A stretch of 64,000 bases of DNA from Vibrio rhodolitus (GTDB lineage Bacteria; Pseudomonadota; Gammaproteobacteria; Enterobacterales; Vibrionaceae), in NCBI RefSeq assembly GCF_003350325.1, contig NZ_QLYZ01000001.1, positions 372,001 through 436,000 on the forward strand. Reading direction: 5' to 3'. The first letter of the stretch is position 1; each line of letters opens with the position of its first letter. The position numbers and the translations under genes are program-made. Below the pieces are notes generated by a model that searched no databases, had not been told where the DNA came from, and was given only the letters and a program-made list of their open reading frames with translations. Positions 18,948 to 29,206 of the stretch are shown piece by piece.

Positions 18948-20264
18948 GTGAAAGGAATAAAGCTAAGTGCGGTTGCTTTATTGGTGGGTTTCAGTTTTAA
19001 CGCTGCCAGCCAAACACTGGAACAAGCAGTTTCACTTGCCATAACCAATAACCCAGAAATTAAAGCCTCATATAACGAGTTCAAAAGTAAGTATTACGAC
19101 GCACAAGCGTCGGAAGGCGCTTATTTGCCAAAATTAGATTTAGACGCAGGAATTGGCTACGAAGATATCAGTCCTGCTGAATCGTCAGGGGCGCTGGACT
19201 CAGATTTATATAGAAAAGAAGCAACCTTGAGCCTGACGCAGTTATTGTGGGATGGCAACAGCACCATTAACGATATGTCGCGTACCGCTGCCGATGCAGA
19301 ATCGGTGCGTTACCAGCTACTTGCTGACGCATCCGACATGGCGCTAGAAGTCACACGTATTTATCTTGATGCGACAAAAGCGTATGAAGTTCTCAAGCTT
19401 TCTGAATCCAATTTAGCCATACACAAAGAAATCCACCGAGATATTAAACGCCGTGTAGAGTCAGGTATTGGTTCAACGGCTGACCTGTCGCAAGTGGAAG
19501 CGCGAATTGCGAAAGCGCATGGTAACCTCATTGCTGCGCAAAACAATTTGTTCGATGTCCATACGCAATTTAAGCGTTTAGTCGGCCAATCTCCGCAAGG
19601 TTTGATTTTCCCAAGGGCAGATGAAAAGGCACTACCTTTAACCCTTGAAGAAGGTCTTGAACTTGCGAACGAACATCACCCAGTGATCAAAATATCCCAA
19701 GTGGATATCGATTCGGCTCGCTACCAATACCAGCAGAGAAAAGGCAATTACTACCCTACCATCTCACTAGAAGCCTCTCAGTCTTGGCGTGATGACGCCA
19801 ATGGCGATGAAGGCAGCTCTGATGAGTTCCGTGCGATGCTTCGCCTGCGTTACAACCTGTTTAATGGTGGCAGCGATCAAGACTTAGCGGAAAGCGCAGC
19901 GTATCAACTCAATAAAGCGAAAGATTTCCGCGATCGTACCTATCGTTCGGTTGAAGAAGGACTACGTCTGTCTTGGAGCGCACTAGATTTAACACTGCAG
20001 CAAAAAGAGTTTCTTGCCGACCACGTTGATTCTGCATCAGATACTGTCATTGCCTATCAGAAGCAGTACAAGCTAGGTAAACGTACCCTACTTGATGTGT
20101 TAAACACCGAGAATGAACTGTTTGAGGCGCGCAAAGGTTATATCGACGCAAAATATGATGAGCAGTTTGCTAAGTATCGTGTCTTTAACGCAACAGGTAC
20201 CCTTCTCGATGCGCTACGAGTCGATAGCCCACAAGAATGGCATCAAGCAGTGGAGTATAACTAA
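18948..20264 (+). CDS. TolC-family outer membrane protein (AggA/LapE type)
   Basis: The protein is 438 residues from GTG 18948, chosen because AGGAG lies 7 bases upstream and the signal peptide KGIKLSAVALLVGFSFNAAS then begins correctly. The body has the two TolC repeats: LEQAVSLAITNNPEIKASYNEFKSK at the start and LEEGLELANEHHPVIKISQVDIDSA (about 240). It ends with LLDVLNTENELFEARKGYIDAKYDEQFAKYRV. TolC trimers form the outer-membrane duct of type I secretion or efflux. Pairing with an OmpA lipoprotein gene is typical of large-adhesin (LapE/AggA) systems. No ABC or membrane-fusion gene lies nearby in the window. It abuts the next gene without a gap. Confidence 0.87.
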   Translation: MKGIKLSAVALLVGFSFNAASQTLEQAVSLAITNNPEIKASYNEFKSKYYDAQASEGAYLPKLDLDAGIGYEDISPAESSGALDSDLYRKEATLSLTQLLWDGNSTINDMSRTAADAESVRYQLLADASDMALEVTRIYLDATKAYEVLKLSESNLAIHKEIHRDIKRRVESGIGSTADLSQVEARIAKAHGNLIAAQNNLFDVHTQFKRLVGQSPQGLIFPRADEKALPLTLEEGLELANEHHPVIKISQVDIDSARYQYQQRKGNYYPTISLEASQSWRDDANGDEGSSDEFRAMLRLRYNLFNGGSDQDLAESAAYQLNKAKDFRDRTYRSVEEGLRLSWSALDLTLQQKEFLADHVDSASDTVIAYQKQYKLGKRTLLDVLNTENELFEARKGYIDAKYDEQFAKYRVFNATGTLLDALRVDSPQEWHQAVEYN

Positions 20265-20876
20265 ATGAAAAATCGTCTGATCCTAACAGCTACTGCGTTG
20301 TTTGTTCTCTCTGGATGCACCGTAGGCAATAACCAATACGACTACATCCCTACGCCGGTACCCAATCAAGTAGCGGATTTAACGGATGATGATAGCGACG
20401 GAGTAATCAACGCTCGTGATCTTTGTGGCAGCACACCAAAAGGCTCTGAAATCAGTAACGAAGGCTGTGAGCGAATGGTGCAATCATCCGATACGTTGGC
20501 AATGCACATTCTTTTTGAAAATGACTCAAGCGACGTATTACCACTTTATAACGAGCAGATTCGACAGATGGCGGAGTTTCTTGAGCTCTACCCTGATACC
20601 TCAATCGAAATTCAAGGCTATGCCAGTAAAGTGGGCCAAGCCGATTACAACTTGGCGCTTTCAAAACAACGAGCGTTAGCCGTTGAACGACGACTGGAGT
20701 CTTACGGCATAAATACCGACCGCGTTAACGTCGTTGGTTATGGCGAGACACAGTTGGAAGATGGCGGTGACGATGAGATAAGTCATGCTCGCAACCGTAA
20801 AGTGACCGCCAGCGTGGTTGGTCACAAAGGAGACATCGTCAAAGAGTGGACAATTTTCACCCGCCTAGCGAAATAA
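20265..20876 (+). CDS. OmpA-family lipoprotein paired with TolC
   Basis: The 203-residue protein has a lipobox LSG-Cys at about residue 18. An acidic TDDDSDGVINARDLC segment (about 40-54) resembles a thrombospondin-3-type calcium repeat. The C-terminal OmpA peptidoglycan-binding domain (about 80-190) contains IEIQGYASKVGQADYNLALSKQRA and ARNRKVTASVV; canonical GHAD is changed to GYASK. It likely anchors the secretion duct to peptidoglycan. The start codon directly follows the tolC stop, so the two are cotranslated. A terminator follows. Confidence 0.87.
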   Translation: MKNRLILTATALFVLSGCTVGNNQYDYIPTPVPNQVADLTDDDSDGVINARDLCGSTPKGSEISNEGCERMVQSSDTLAMHILFENDSSDVLPLYNEQIRQMAEFLELYPDTSIEIQGYASKVGQADYNLALSKQRALAVERRLESYGINTDRVNVVGYGETQLEDGGDDEISHARNRKVTASVVGHKGDIVKEWTIFTRLAK

Positions 20877-20893
20877 GCCATTAAATTGCCGTC

Positions 20894-20917
20894 AAAAGGA
20901 GCGAAAGCTCCTTTTTT
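20894..20917 (+). terminator. Terminator after the TolC/OmpA pair
   Basis: AAAAGGAGC-GAAA-GCTCCTTTTTT. Confidence 0.9.
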
Positions 20918-20978
20918 GTTTGGTATCTCGTGAACGCAGTGCTAACCTTACGGCAATCGTAAATATGAGAGATATATA

Positions 20979-21329
20979 ATGAGCAAATTAACCGCTGATA
21001 TCGATGCTAACCTAGCTCTATTTATTGAAGAAACCAAAGAAAACCAATTGGTTTGGGGTCTTCGCAACGAAGAAGGTTGGCTATCTTGCGATTCTACTGA
21101 GTTTGAAGAAAGCGAAGTAATGCCATTCTGGTCTTCAAAAGAAGACGCACAAGCACACAATGTTGAAGAGTGGGCTGACTTTGAAGTTCTTGAAATTCCA
21201 CTAGATATTTTTGTAGAAGATTGGCTACTAACGCTTGACGAAGATGGTGTACTAGTTGGAACTAACTGGAACGCGACCTTAGACGGCAAAGAAGTTGAGC
21301 CTTCAACGCTAGCTAAGATGTACCTATAA
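20979..21329 (+). CDS. DUF2750 family protein
   Basis: A 116-residue acidic cytosolic protein with no signal or membrane segment. Seen: FIEETKENQLVWGLRNEEGWLSCDS, then VMPFWSSKEDAQAHNVEEWADFEVLEIPLDIFVEDWLLTLDEDGVLVGTNWN. This is the DUF2750 pattern as I know it. Function is unknown. It is monocistronic, with terminators on both sides. Confidence 0.8.
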   Translation: MSKLTADIDANLALFIEETKENQLVWGLRNEEGWLSCDSTEFEESEVMPFWSSKEDAQAHNVEEWADFEVLEIPLDIFVEDWLLTLDEDGVLVGTNWNATLDGKEVEPSTLAKMYL

Positions 21330-21356
21330 GCCGTTAAACGCGCTTACCTAATTATT

Positions 21357-21382
21357 AAAAAAACGCCTTAGGGCGTTTTTTT
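21357..21382 (+). terminator. Terminator after the DUF2750 gene
   Basis: AAAAACGCC-TTAG-GGCGTTTTTTT. Confidence 0.9.
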
Positions 21383-21518
21383 ATTACCTCAATTTCACAG
21401 CTAAAGCGAGATGCTATTCACATTTGCGACGTTTCTGCCCACTAGCGATTGTGACATAAGTCGCCCTCGCCTATGATAAGTCCTTAATTATAAGAATATA
21501 AATTCAAGAACGTTGGAA

Positions 21519-23486
21519 ATGAAACATCTCTTGGCTCCATTACTTGCCCTCGCTTCTTTGTCGGTATCACTGAATGTCAACGCCTTGGCAGACAAATCCG
21601 ATTGGGAGCAAGCATATTCGCAAGCGCTAAACAGTAATAAAGAGCGCGCCTTGTCGCTGTTGCAAGACCGCTACAACGCCCTGCCTCCTGGCATTGAAAA
21701 ACTTTACATTAGTAGCAAACTACATGGGTTTATGCTTCTTCATGGACAGCCATACTACGGCAACCAAAAAGTACTTAACAGTCAATTTGCTGACCAAGAA
21801 AAACTCTTTGTTGGCGGGTTAAATAGTGAAGAACAGCTCGATTTTATTTCAGCACGCAACGCCTATGTCAGCCTATTAAAAGAAGCGGACCGCAGCGGAA
21901 CACTTGATGGCAAAATCCTATTTGAATACCACCTGTGCCGCGCGCTTAATCGCCAGGCTCTCTACCACCAAGCTGACATGTATTGTTCATCTTTGCATAC
22001 TCACATTCAAGATAGTGAAGCGTCGGTTTTACCCAAACACCAAGCACTGCGAGTGATAGCCAACAACCAAGAATTCCTTGGCTATTATCAAAAAGCGCTC
22101 GATACCTATCAAGAACTACTGAGTATCATTCCAAGCTATGTTGATTCGTCTGGTGTTTACAACGACGCTGGGCTGCTATTGGCAACGTTAGGCAATTTTG
22201 AGCAATCTAAAAACTATCTAGATACAGCTTTAACCATGCGCAAAAGTGCCAATCAACAGCTAGAATTGGCTCAAACTCACCACAGCATGGGCAAAGTGAA
22301 CCTTAAAGAGCATGCCTATGAATCAGCGATCTCGCACTTTATGCAATCAAAAGTTATCTCTGAGCAATTCAATTATCTCTATGGTTTAACCTTCGCTCAA
22401 TTAGGTTTGGGACAAGCATACATTGGAGCGAAAGACTTTAAACTCGGCACCGACTACTTACTGCAGGCATTAGATAGTGCGACAAAGCAGCAAAATGCCC
22501 AGATCCGAGGCGAAATTTATCTTGCCTTGGCGAAAGCTCACCTACTTCAGGATAAATATATTGCTGCCACTAACTTTGCAGAACAAACGCTAAACCTCGC
22601 AACTTCAATTCGTAGTGAGCGATTAAGCGGACAAGCCTTAAAACTACTGGCAGATATCTCTGAGCAGAAAGGCGATTACCAAACCGCACTTGAGCATTAT
22701 CGTCAATACGCGCGCTCTGAGCTTAACAAACGAGATAAAGAAAATAAAAGCGCGTTTATCGCCCTTGATGCAGCCCGTCGTGACTACATAAACCAGATAA
22801 AAACTGAAAATTTAACTAAAGAAAATCAGAACTTAAAAGAAACACTGCAAACGCTAGAACGCCATAAAAATCTGTTTAGTTTTGTTATGGTCGCACTCTT
22901 GCTGTTAATCCTTGTACAAATGCGTCATCAGCGCAAACGTGCATCTTCATTAGAACTTGATGGCTTATGCGGTATTTATAATCGCTCGGCGTCTATTCGA
23001 CATATCAAACTGCAGCCAGCGTTAAAAAATAGTGACAATGTTAACGTGTTGGCCTTGATTGATTTGGATAATTTTAAACAGATTAATGACAAATTTGGTC
23101 ATAGTTCAGGTGATGTAATTCTAACCGAGATCGTTAGTTTGATGAGCACACACGCCAATCCGGGAGATGTGTTTGGCCGCTTTGGTGGTGAAGAATTTAT
23201 TGTGTTATTGAAAGATGTCGATGAATTGGATGTTGAAGACCGCATTAATCAACTTCAGCAAACCATATCTGACACGGTATATTACTCTCAATGTCAGCAA
23301 CCAATATCACTGAGCGCCAGTATCGCGTTTTTAGCAACCAAAAAAGCGCTCAATGATTTTGACGAGCTATATTCGATCTTGGATCAAGCTTTATACCAAG
23401 CAAAGCAAAATGGTAAAAACACCATTATCGATGCTTACAATGACCCTATTTATCTACACTCATCTTCGTCAGCAATTCAGCTTTAA
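21519..23486 (+). CDS. Diguanylate cyclase with periplasmic TPR sensor region
   Basis: The protein is 655 residues from ATG 21519; a TTG two codons earlier is possible. A signal-like segment (about 5-23) leads into an all-helical region with several TPR-like repeats (about 150-400: [49 protein letters not shown] and later copies). A short coiled coil and one membrane segment (about 450-468, [14 protein letters not shown]) follow. The C-terminal GGDEF domain has [18 protein letters not shown] and the active-site variant GGEEF, so it should make c-di-GMP. No EAL domain is present. The 3' end overlaps convergent queC by 41 bp. Confidence 0.9.
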   Translation: MKHLLAPLLALASLSVSLNVNALADKSDWEQAYSQALNSNKERALSLLQDRYNALPPGIEKLYISSKLHGFMLLHGQPYYGNQKVLNSQFADQEKLFVGGLNSEEQLDFISARNAYVSLLKEADRSGTLDGKILFEYHLCRALNRQALYHQADMYCSSLHTHIQDSEASVLPKHQALRVIANNQEFLGYYQKALDTYQELLSIIPSYVDSSGVYNDAGLLLATLGNFEQSKNYLDTALTMRKSANQQLELAQTHHSMGKVNLKEHAYESAISHFMQSKVISEQFNYLYGLTFAQLGLGQAYIGAKDFKLGTDYLLQALDSATKQQNAQIRGEIYLALAKAHLLQDKYIAATNFAEQTLNLATSIRSERLSGQALKLLADISEQKGDYQTALEHYRQYARSELNKRDKENKSAFIALDAARRDYINQIKTENLTKENQNLKETLQTLERHKNLFSFVMVALLLLILVQMRHQRKRASSLELDGLCGIYNRSASIRHIKLQPALKNSDNVNVLALIDLDNFKQINDKFGHSSGDVILTEIVSLMSTHANPGDVFGRFGGEEFIVLLKDVDELDVEDRINQLQQTISDTVYYSQCQQPISLSASIAFLATKKALNDFDELYSILDQALYQAKQNGKNTIIDAYNDPIYLHSSSSAIQL

Positions 23487-24141
23487 CTTCCGACTGGTTA
23501 TTAAGGTATTCGTCTAAGCCCTTTTTGCGTAAGTCGCACGAAGGGCAATCGCCACAACCATCGCCAAGAATGCCGTTATAGCAAGTTAGAGTCTTCTCTC
23601 TTACAAGCGACAGTGCATTATAGTGATCAGCCAAAGCCCACGTTTGAGCTTTATTAAGCCACATTAATGGAGTTTCGATGCTAAATTGCTTATCCATCCC
23701 TTGATTTAGTGCACCATTCATCGCTTTTACAAACTGATCGCGACAGTCTGGGTAGCCTGAAAAATCGGTTTCACATACTCCGGTGATAATCGCTGTTGCA
23801 CCGATCTGATAGGCATAAATCCCCGCTAAAGTTAGGAACAAAATATTTCGTCCCGGAACAAACGAGTTTGGTAGCCCGTTTTCTTGGAGTTCATGTGAAA
23901 CTGCTATGTCGTCTCGTGTTAAGGAGCTGATTGCTAATTCATTTAGTAGGCTAACATCCATCACCTTATGCGCTTTAACGCCCAGCTCAATTGCCAATTG
24001 CTGCGCCACTTCAATTTCGAGTTTATGCCTTTGACCGTAGTCAAACGTAATGGCATGCACTTCGTCATACTCAGTTAACGCTTTCACTAAGCATGTCGTC
24101 GAATCTTGACCACCGCTGAATACTACTACTGCTTTATTCAC
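23446..24141 (-). CDS. queC: 7-cyano-7-deazaguanine synthase QueC
   Basis: QueC converts 7-carboxy-7-deazaguanine to preQ0 using ATP and ammonia, in queuosine tRNA modification. The 231-residue protein has the PP-loop [11 protein letters not shown] (about residue 8), PGRNILFL, and a C-terminal zinc site in [23 protein letters not shown]. It lies 10 bases downstream of queE and is cotranscribed with it. The last 41 bases overlap the 3' end of the convergent diguanylate cyclase gene. Confidence 0.95.
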   Translation of the reverse strand: MNKAVVVFSGGQDSTTCLVKALTEYDEVHAITFDYGQRHKLEIEVAQQLAIELGVKAHKVMDVSLLNELAISSLTRDDIAVSHELQENGLPNSFVPGRNILFLTLAGIYAYQIGATAIITGVCETDFSGYPDCRDQFVKAMNGALNQGMDKQFSIETPLMWLNKAQTWALADHYNALSLVREKTLTCYNGILGDGCGDCPSCDLRKKGLDEYLNNQSEVKAELLTKMSVDK

Positions 24142-24151
24142 GTTCTGTCCT

Positions 24152-24820
24152 TTATGCGATATCTAAATATTTATGTGTCTGAATGGAAAGACGCCAATTG
24201 CGTTCAATACACGTATCAATACACAGCTGTGTGGCGCGGGCTTTTTGACTTATCGGCTGCAGGGCAATAATAGTCTGTTTCGCTACTGGACATTGTTCAA
24301 GCAATTGATCCAGTTGCTCGATATCTTTGCCAGTCCCCACTGGATGCTTGATTTCGTTAGCACGTGCCATTGCACTTGCAATGACATCACGTTGACCTTT
24401 CATTGCAATCTTAGGTGACACCGTCACCCACGTATTTTCTGAGGTTAGCACATCGCACGTTCCACTGGTTTCAATTTGGCACTGACAACCAACTTCTTCA
24501 AATGCCGCCGTCAAAGGTCGTAAATCATACTCACATGGTTCACCACCAGTGATAACAATGTGCTTAGCATTAAATCTTTGCTGATAAATCGCCACCAGCT
24601 CTTGTGCTGTCACATTTGCCCACTTGGAAGACTCTCGGCTTTTGGTCAGGATTTCTTGAGTTTCGCACTCATCTTTTATATCCACTTCCCAAGTGTGCTT
24701 CGTATCACACCAAGCACAGCCAACAGGGCAATATTGAAGACGAATAAATACCGATGGCACACCGGTAAACACTCCCTCACCTTGAATGGTTTCAAACATC
24801 TCATTCAATTTGTACAACAT
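24152..24820 (-). CDS. queE: 7-carboxy-7-deazaguanine synthase QueE
   Basis: QueE is a radical-SAM enzyme that ring-contracts 6-carboxytetrahydropterin. The 222-residue protein begins [16 protein letters not shown]. It has the cluster motif [15 protein letters not shown] (Cys-x3-Cys-x2-Cys, about residues 31-38) and the [17 protein letters not shown]-binding segment. It is first in the queE-queC operon. I see no recognisable preQ1 riboswitch in the upstream 290 bases. Confidence 0.95.
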   Translation of the reverse strand: MLYKLNEMFETIQGEGVFTGVPSVFIRLQYCPVGCAWCDTKHTWEVDIKDECETQEILTKSRESSKWANVTAQELVAIYQQRFNAKHIVITGGEPCEYDLRPLTAAFEEVGCQCQIETSGTCDVLTSENTWVTVSPKIAMKGQRDVIASAMARANEIKHPVGTGKDIEQLDQLLEQCPVAKQTIIALQPISQKARATQLCIDTCIERNWRLSIQTHKYLDIA

Positions 24821-25111
24821 GACAGTCCATCTTTTGAAATTTGCTGCAAACCATATAAGAGGAAGGGTAACAGGTCAAATGATGCTACGCGTAAACGACT
24901 ACTTTTTTACCGTTTCAAACCCAAGAATGTATTCAAATATCAAGTTATATTCTTTGTTATGCGGCATATATAAAACTTAATAAATTAAATTAATTACATC
25001 TATCGTAACGATAAATAATTTATGGCTATATACGCCCTTTTCCTACAACACAGTAGCCGCTAAAGCAGTTACCATACCGTTACTTCAAAACAGCTAAATA
25101 GGAAACATAGG

Positions 25112-26752
25112 ATGTTTCGAAATCTAACCGTTAAACAAAAAATCATTTTGCCTTTAATCACCATCATCACTTTTTTTGCGATCAGCTCGTTTGTGAACGT
25201 CATCGCATCGAAAAAGCAAAGTGAACTTACCTACCAACTGAATCAAGTGGTAGTTCCGACCTTGTTTAATATTGAAGATGCTTATCGCGATCTCTATCAG
25301 ACCACTTCCGCTATTCAAGGTCTTGCGTTAGCAGAGAATGATCAAGACTCCATTGATTACAACAAGTTTGAATACGAGGACAATGCATACAAAGCCATTC
25401 CACGTATGAACAAGATTCACCAAGCAGTAGACAGTGGCGTGATGCCTCTTTCTCTAGCAAACGACATTCGCGCGCTGGAAACACTCGCGAATCAGTGGCT
25501 AGCAAGCTATGAGTCATTGTTGGCGACTCCGCAAAATCAGTGGGTTTCAAATTACCAAGCGAGTAAAGATCTTTACGATCAGCAGTTCGTTGCGGTGCGT
25601 AAACAGCTCAACGTAGTTAAAGACCAATTAGAAGCAAAAAGCAAAACGCTACAGCAAGAAATCCGCGATGCGGCGGCTCAAGCTGAGCTGGCATTGGAAA
25701 TCGGCACTTTGGTCGTCATTCTATTGGCTTGCTTAACCTGCTGGTTATTAATTCGTGCCATTGTTAAGCCTTTGGAAGATATTCAAAATGCTATGGCAGA
25801 AATAGCTCTTGGCGATGGTGACTTAAACCAAACAATTACGACTAACTCAAACGATGAAATCGGTAAACTGGCGAACAGCTTCAACCAATTTGTTGCCAAG
25901 ATTCGTGCAACGATTCAGCAAGTTGTTGCCACCAACCAAGCCGTGAAAAGTGAGCTAGTTGGCTTAGTCGAGATCTCGCAAAGTATCGGCGAGCAGACCA
26001 TTCAACAACGTCAAGAGAGTGAATTGGTTTCAACAGCGGTTAATGAAATGCAAGCAACTAGCCAAGTTGTGAGCGACAACGCTCGTGAAGCGGCAAGTGC
26101 AAGCCAGAGTGCTGACTTAGAGGTTCAATCAGCCAATACCGTTCTGGTTGAAACCGTAGAGTCAATCCGTACGCTAGCGTCAGAGATTGATGAAGCAAGC
26201 CGCGTGATCAACCACCTATCTTCTGACGTGGGTAACATCGCCTCTGTGCTTGACGTGATTAAAGGCATTGCAGAGCAAACTAACCTGCTTGCCCTTAATG
26301 CAGCCATTGAAGCAGCCCGCGCTGGTGAGCAAGGTCGTGGTTTCGCCGTTGTTGCTGACGAGGTGCGCTCTTTGGCAAGCCGCACTCAGCAAAGTACAGG
26401 TGAAATTCAGTTGATGATTGAAAAGTTACAACAAGGCGCACATCAAGCGGTTGAAGTAATGAAATCAAGCCGCAACAGTAGCGAAGGCACCATCGAATCA
26501 GCTGGTCAAGCAAGCCAATCACTGCAAGTGATCCTTAATGCAATGTCTAGCATGAACGACATGAACACTCATATTGCTTCTGCCGCAGTACAGCAAAGCG
26601 CAGTAAGTGAAGAAGTATCTGGTAATATTGTTCGTATCGCGAGCAACAGTGCTGAAGTGGTTGAAAGTGTCAGCCAAGCCGAAGTACGAGTAAGTGGTTT
26701 GAACCATCAATGTGAACAACTAGACCGATTAGTATCTCAGTTCAAATGCTAA
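25112..26752 (+). CDS. Methyl-accepting chemotaxis protein (four-helix-type sensor)
   Basis: This 546-residue receptor is of standard layout. It has a membrane segment at about 11-32 and a helical periplasmic domain of about 160 residues (four-helix-bundle-like). A second membrane segment (about 192-215, [24 protein letters not shown]) leads into a HAMP domain ([24 protein letters not shown]). The signalling domain has the invariant tip [37 protein letters not shown]. There is no C-terminal CheR-binding pentapeptide. The ligand is unknown. AGGAAACAT precedes the ATG and a terminator follows. Confidence 0.92.
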   Translation: MFRNLTVKQKIILPLITIITFFAISSFVNVIASKKQSELTYQLNQVVVPTLFNIEDAYRDLYQTTSAIQGLALAENDQDSIDYNKFEYEDNAYKAIPRMNKIHQAVDSGVMPLSLANDIRALETLANQWLASYESLLATPQNQWVSNYQASKDLYDQQFVAVRKQLNVVKDQLEAKSKTLQQEIRDAAAQAELALEIGTLVVILLACLTCWLLIRAIVKPLEDIQNAMAEIALGDGDLNQTITTNSNDEIGKLANSFNQFVAKIRATIQQVVATNQAVKSELVGLVEISQSIGEQTIQQRQESELVSTAVNEMQATSQVVSDNAREAASASQSADLEVQSANTVLVETVESIRTLASEIDEASRVINHLSSDVGNIASVLDVIKGIAEQTNLLALNAAIEAARAGEQGRGFAVVADEVRSLASRTQQSTGEIQLMIEKLQQGAHQAVEVMKSSRNSSEGTIESAGQASQSLQVILNAMSSMNDMNTHIASAAVQQSAVSEEVSGNIVRIASNSAEVVESVSQAEVRVSGLNHQCEQLDRLVSQFKC

Positions 26753-26771
26753 TACATAAGCAGTAAGTAAG

Positions 26772-26797
26772 AAGACCTAGCAAATGCTAGGTCTTTT
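26772..26797 (+). terminator. Terminator after the second chemoreceptor gene
   Basis: AAGACCTAGC-AAAT-GCTAGGTCTTTTT. Confidence 0.9.
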
Positions 26798-26864
26798 TCT
26801 TTCTATTTATTGTGAATAAGCCCAATATGCGATGCTCAAAGCAGAACCACTAAACCAAGCTCGG

Positions 26865-28280
26865 TTACTTGGACATATTAACCATTCTTAGGTAGACAGT
26901 GCTGACGATAACTAGTGATGGCAAAAGCAAAACCTTAACCAGCAAAGAGTAAAAGTTGCTGGTATCCACCATGCTATGAAGCAATACAAAAGCAAAGCAG
27001 ACTGCCGCCAGAACCGCACTTAGTATCACTCCAGCCTTGGCGCTGATAATTTTTGGCAGTTCAAACGCAAAAACACTCAGTAGAAATGCGCACGATACCA
27101 AGGCTAAGCCAAGTAACTGTGGCGTTTGCCATAAAAAGGCAAAGATGCCAGAAAGCACACTTAGCATTAACCACACACCTTTACCCACAAAAAGCTGTTG
27201 GCTTTTCTCACCGATTTTAGTGTCTAAACGAGACATGTGCCAAGCACAGAGCCAACCAAATAAAAGCCCGGTTAAGCTATCAATCAAAAAGGTACTGGCG
27301 CTGTAAAATAGCGCGACCACTAGCCAAAGTAGAACGATGGTATTGATAAACGAGAATCGGTTCCAACCCTTTAGACCAAGTTGATTGCCGACCATAGCAA
27401 AGCCGATAGTCCACAAGGTCACAGACAAACTTGGTAACCCATAGCCAACTTGCTGTGCCAAATTCAAACTTGGCTGGTAGACAAATGGTCTTGGAAGCTG
27501 AAAACCCACTTTACCAAGCTGCACCACTAATGCTCCAAAGATCAAAGTAAAAATCAGCTTAAACGCAAAATCGCGCCCAAGTTGCGAGTAGCAAATAGGC
27601 AGTAACAATAACCACCAAGGAGAAGAAAGCATTAAGCCCCCTAACAGCAATGAGCTAATAAGGGTTAATGGTGGTGAGTCACTAAACCTTAACCAAGACT
27701 GAAATTTAGCGATCCATGGCAATTCCAGTTGATGAAACGACGGCGCCGCTTCGGCGAGTGATTCGACATAACTCACCGGCTGCTCCGTCGCCTTAAGGTA
27801 GAGATCCTGAATAAAATGCCACTCGGCAGGATAACGGTACACTTCCGCTTCGATACTAAACGGGTCGATTAAATGTGCATGAGCAATCTCGATGCCATAA
27901 TGAGGGGCAAACCAAATTGGCAATACATGCCCACCATCTTTATCTTGCTGACCAAAGGCAATCAGATCAGAATCAGCCACACAATCAAAAAACACCGCAG
28001 ATTCGCTGTGCCCAAGTTCTTTACCAACGGTCACCACCAACCCCGTTTCTTCCCATACTTCACGCTGAGCAGCTTGTTGAGGCGGTTCATCAACGGCAAT
28101 AGTCCCTGCAGGTAACGACCACTTTTCAGTAAGTATTTCTTTAACCATCACCAAGCTGTTATCGGCGCGAACTAGACACACTGCCCCTTTAGGTGCGGCA
28201 TGTACTGTTTTTATCGAAAATAAAACACTCAGCAGCACAACACTGCTTAATAAAACGTAATTACGCCATATCCCTGTCAT
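26865..28280 (-). CDS. Nudix hydrolase fused to a degenerate PAP2-type membrane domain
   Basis: The 471-residue fusion starts with a signal or anchor (about 8-28, ending VHAA). A Nudix domain (about 30-150) follows, with a perfect Nudix box at residues 59-81 (G-x5-E-x7-REVWEETGL). A polytopic membrane region starts at about 205. It looks like PAP2: K257 and R264-P265 fit motif 1 (K-x6-RP). Motif 2, normally PSGH, is PSLS (283-286). In motif 3 the Arg and His of SR-x5-H are Ala328 and Asp334. The PAP2 catalytic residues are therefore missing. The signal implies a periplasmic Nudix domain. It follows the GNAT gene by 4 bases and is probably cotranscribed. Confidence 0.85.
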   Translation of the reverse strand: MTGIWRNYVLLSSVVLLSVLFSIKTVHAAPKGAVCLVRADNSLVMVKEILTEKWSLPAGTIAVDEPPQQAAQREVWEETGLVVTVGKELGHSESAVFFDCVADSDLIAFGQQDKDGGHVLPIWFAPHYGIEIAHAHLIDPFSIEAEVYRYPAEWHFIQDLYLKATEQPVSYVESLAEAAPSFHQLELPWIAKFQSWLRFSDSPPLTLISSLLLGGLMLSSPWWLLLLPICYSQLGRDFAFKLIFTLIFGALVVQLGKVGFQLPRPFVYQPSLNLAQQVGYGLPSLSVTLWTIGFAMVGNQLGLKGWNRFSFINTIVLLWLVVALFYSASTFLIDSLTGLLFGWLCAWHMSRLDTKIGEKSQQLFVGKGVWLMLSVLSGIFAFLWQTPQLLGLALVSCAFLLSVFAFELPKIISAKAGVILSAVLAAVCFAFVLLHSMVDTSNFYSLLVKVLLLPSLVIVSTVYLRMVNMSK

Positions 28281-28284
28281 TTAT

Positions 28285-28770
28285 TTACTGCTCTATGTTT
28301 TTTCTTAGCCAATGTATATGGTGGTTAAAGCCACTATCAAAATAGAATTCACACGCGCTTTGGTTAAAGTTCCAAACCTCAACAAATACCTGCTTCACGC
28401 CATATTCTTCAAAACGAGTTTCTAGCGCTTGATATAGACGCTGCGCTACTTTTTGTTTGCGGCAATCAGGTAGAACATACAACTCATCTACACTGCCCAT
28501 CTGCACAGGTTTACTCACTGTCGAAATAAGCTCGCAGAAATGCCCGGTAATAAAACCGACAACTGTCTCGTCTTTTATGGCCACGAAAACCAAGCATTCT
28601 GGATTATCTAAGTAGCGAGCAATACTTTTTTCTTGCTCAATCTCTTCAGCCGTTTTGAAACTATCAGGTGCTTGCTGATGGTGTTCATCATGCAATTGAT
28701 ACATTAGATCATTTAATTGTTCTAAATCCGATGCTTTAGCGGAACGAATAGCCAGCACAGTTTTACTCAC
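28285..28770 (-). CDS. GNAT family N-acetyltransferase
   Basis: A 161-residue GCN5-type acetyltransferase with RSAKASDLEQLNDLMYQLHDEHH at the start, motif A near GSVDELYVLPDCRKQKVAQRLYQALE (acetyl-CoA pyrophosphate loop RKQKVAQ, about residues 100-106) and motif B VEVWNFNQSACEFYFDSGFN. The substrate is unknown. It is the first gene of a two-gene unit with the Nudix-PAP2 gene. Confidence 0.87.
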   Translation of the reverse strand: MSKTVLAIRSAKASDLEQLNDLMYQLHDEHHQQAPDSFKTAEEIEQEKSIARYLDNPECLVFVAIKDETVVGFITGHFCELISTVSKPVQMGSVDELYVLPDCRKQKVAQRLYQALETRFEEYGVKQVFVEVWNFNQSACEFYFDSGFNHHIHWLRKNIEQ

Positions 28771-29206
28771 GTTTTACAAATTTGCTCAAGTTTGCTTGGA
28801 AGCGCAGAGGGTTTCAACCGATTATTGTCTCAAAGCCCTCTTCTTACCTAACATCCACGTCAAGATTAACTCTCATTATTTCATGTAAGCCTGAAAGGAA
28901 AGCGTCTGATTCAATGAACATCACCGCATTTTATTAATTCTTATCTAAGCCATTTCGACCTGTGAACAATATGAACATAACAGCCACAATGAGTAATAAT
29001 TCCTTTATCTATGCTTTAAAGACATTAAATTAACACTTTCGTAACCTTGTAAATATTGGCAATTAACATAAACCGATTATTTTATTCTTACATGCCAATC
29101 TGGACATATGAATAATTCACCATAAGATAACTTGGGACATGTTATTCAATATGTTGCATTTAGATTACCTCTCGCGCTTTGCGCGTCAATAGAAGGAACG
29201 TGAACC
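28771..29206. other. 436-bp divergent region, GNAT gene / tctC
   Basis: AT-rich and without a supportable open frame. A CGCGC-TTT-GCGCG hairpin (29173-29185) sits just before the tctC ribosome binding site (AAGGAA). I see no convincing CRP or sigma-54 site, and no tctDE two-component genes adjoin the transporter. Confidence 0.4.

Noticed and set aside
24821..25111. Possible preQ1 riboswitch upstream of queE
   Set aside because: I looked for preQ1-I and preQ1-II sequence patterns on the minus strand and found no convincing stem, A-rich tail or anti-terminator.
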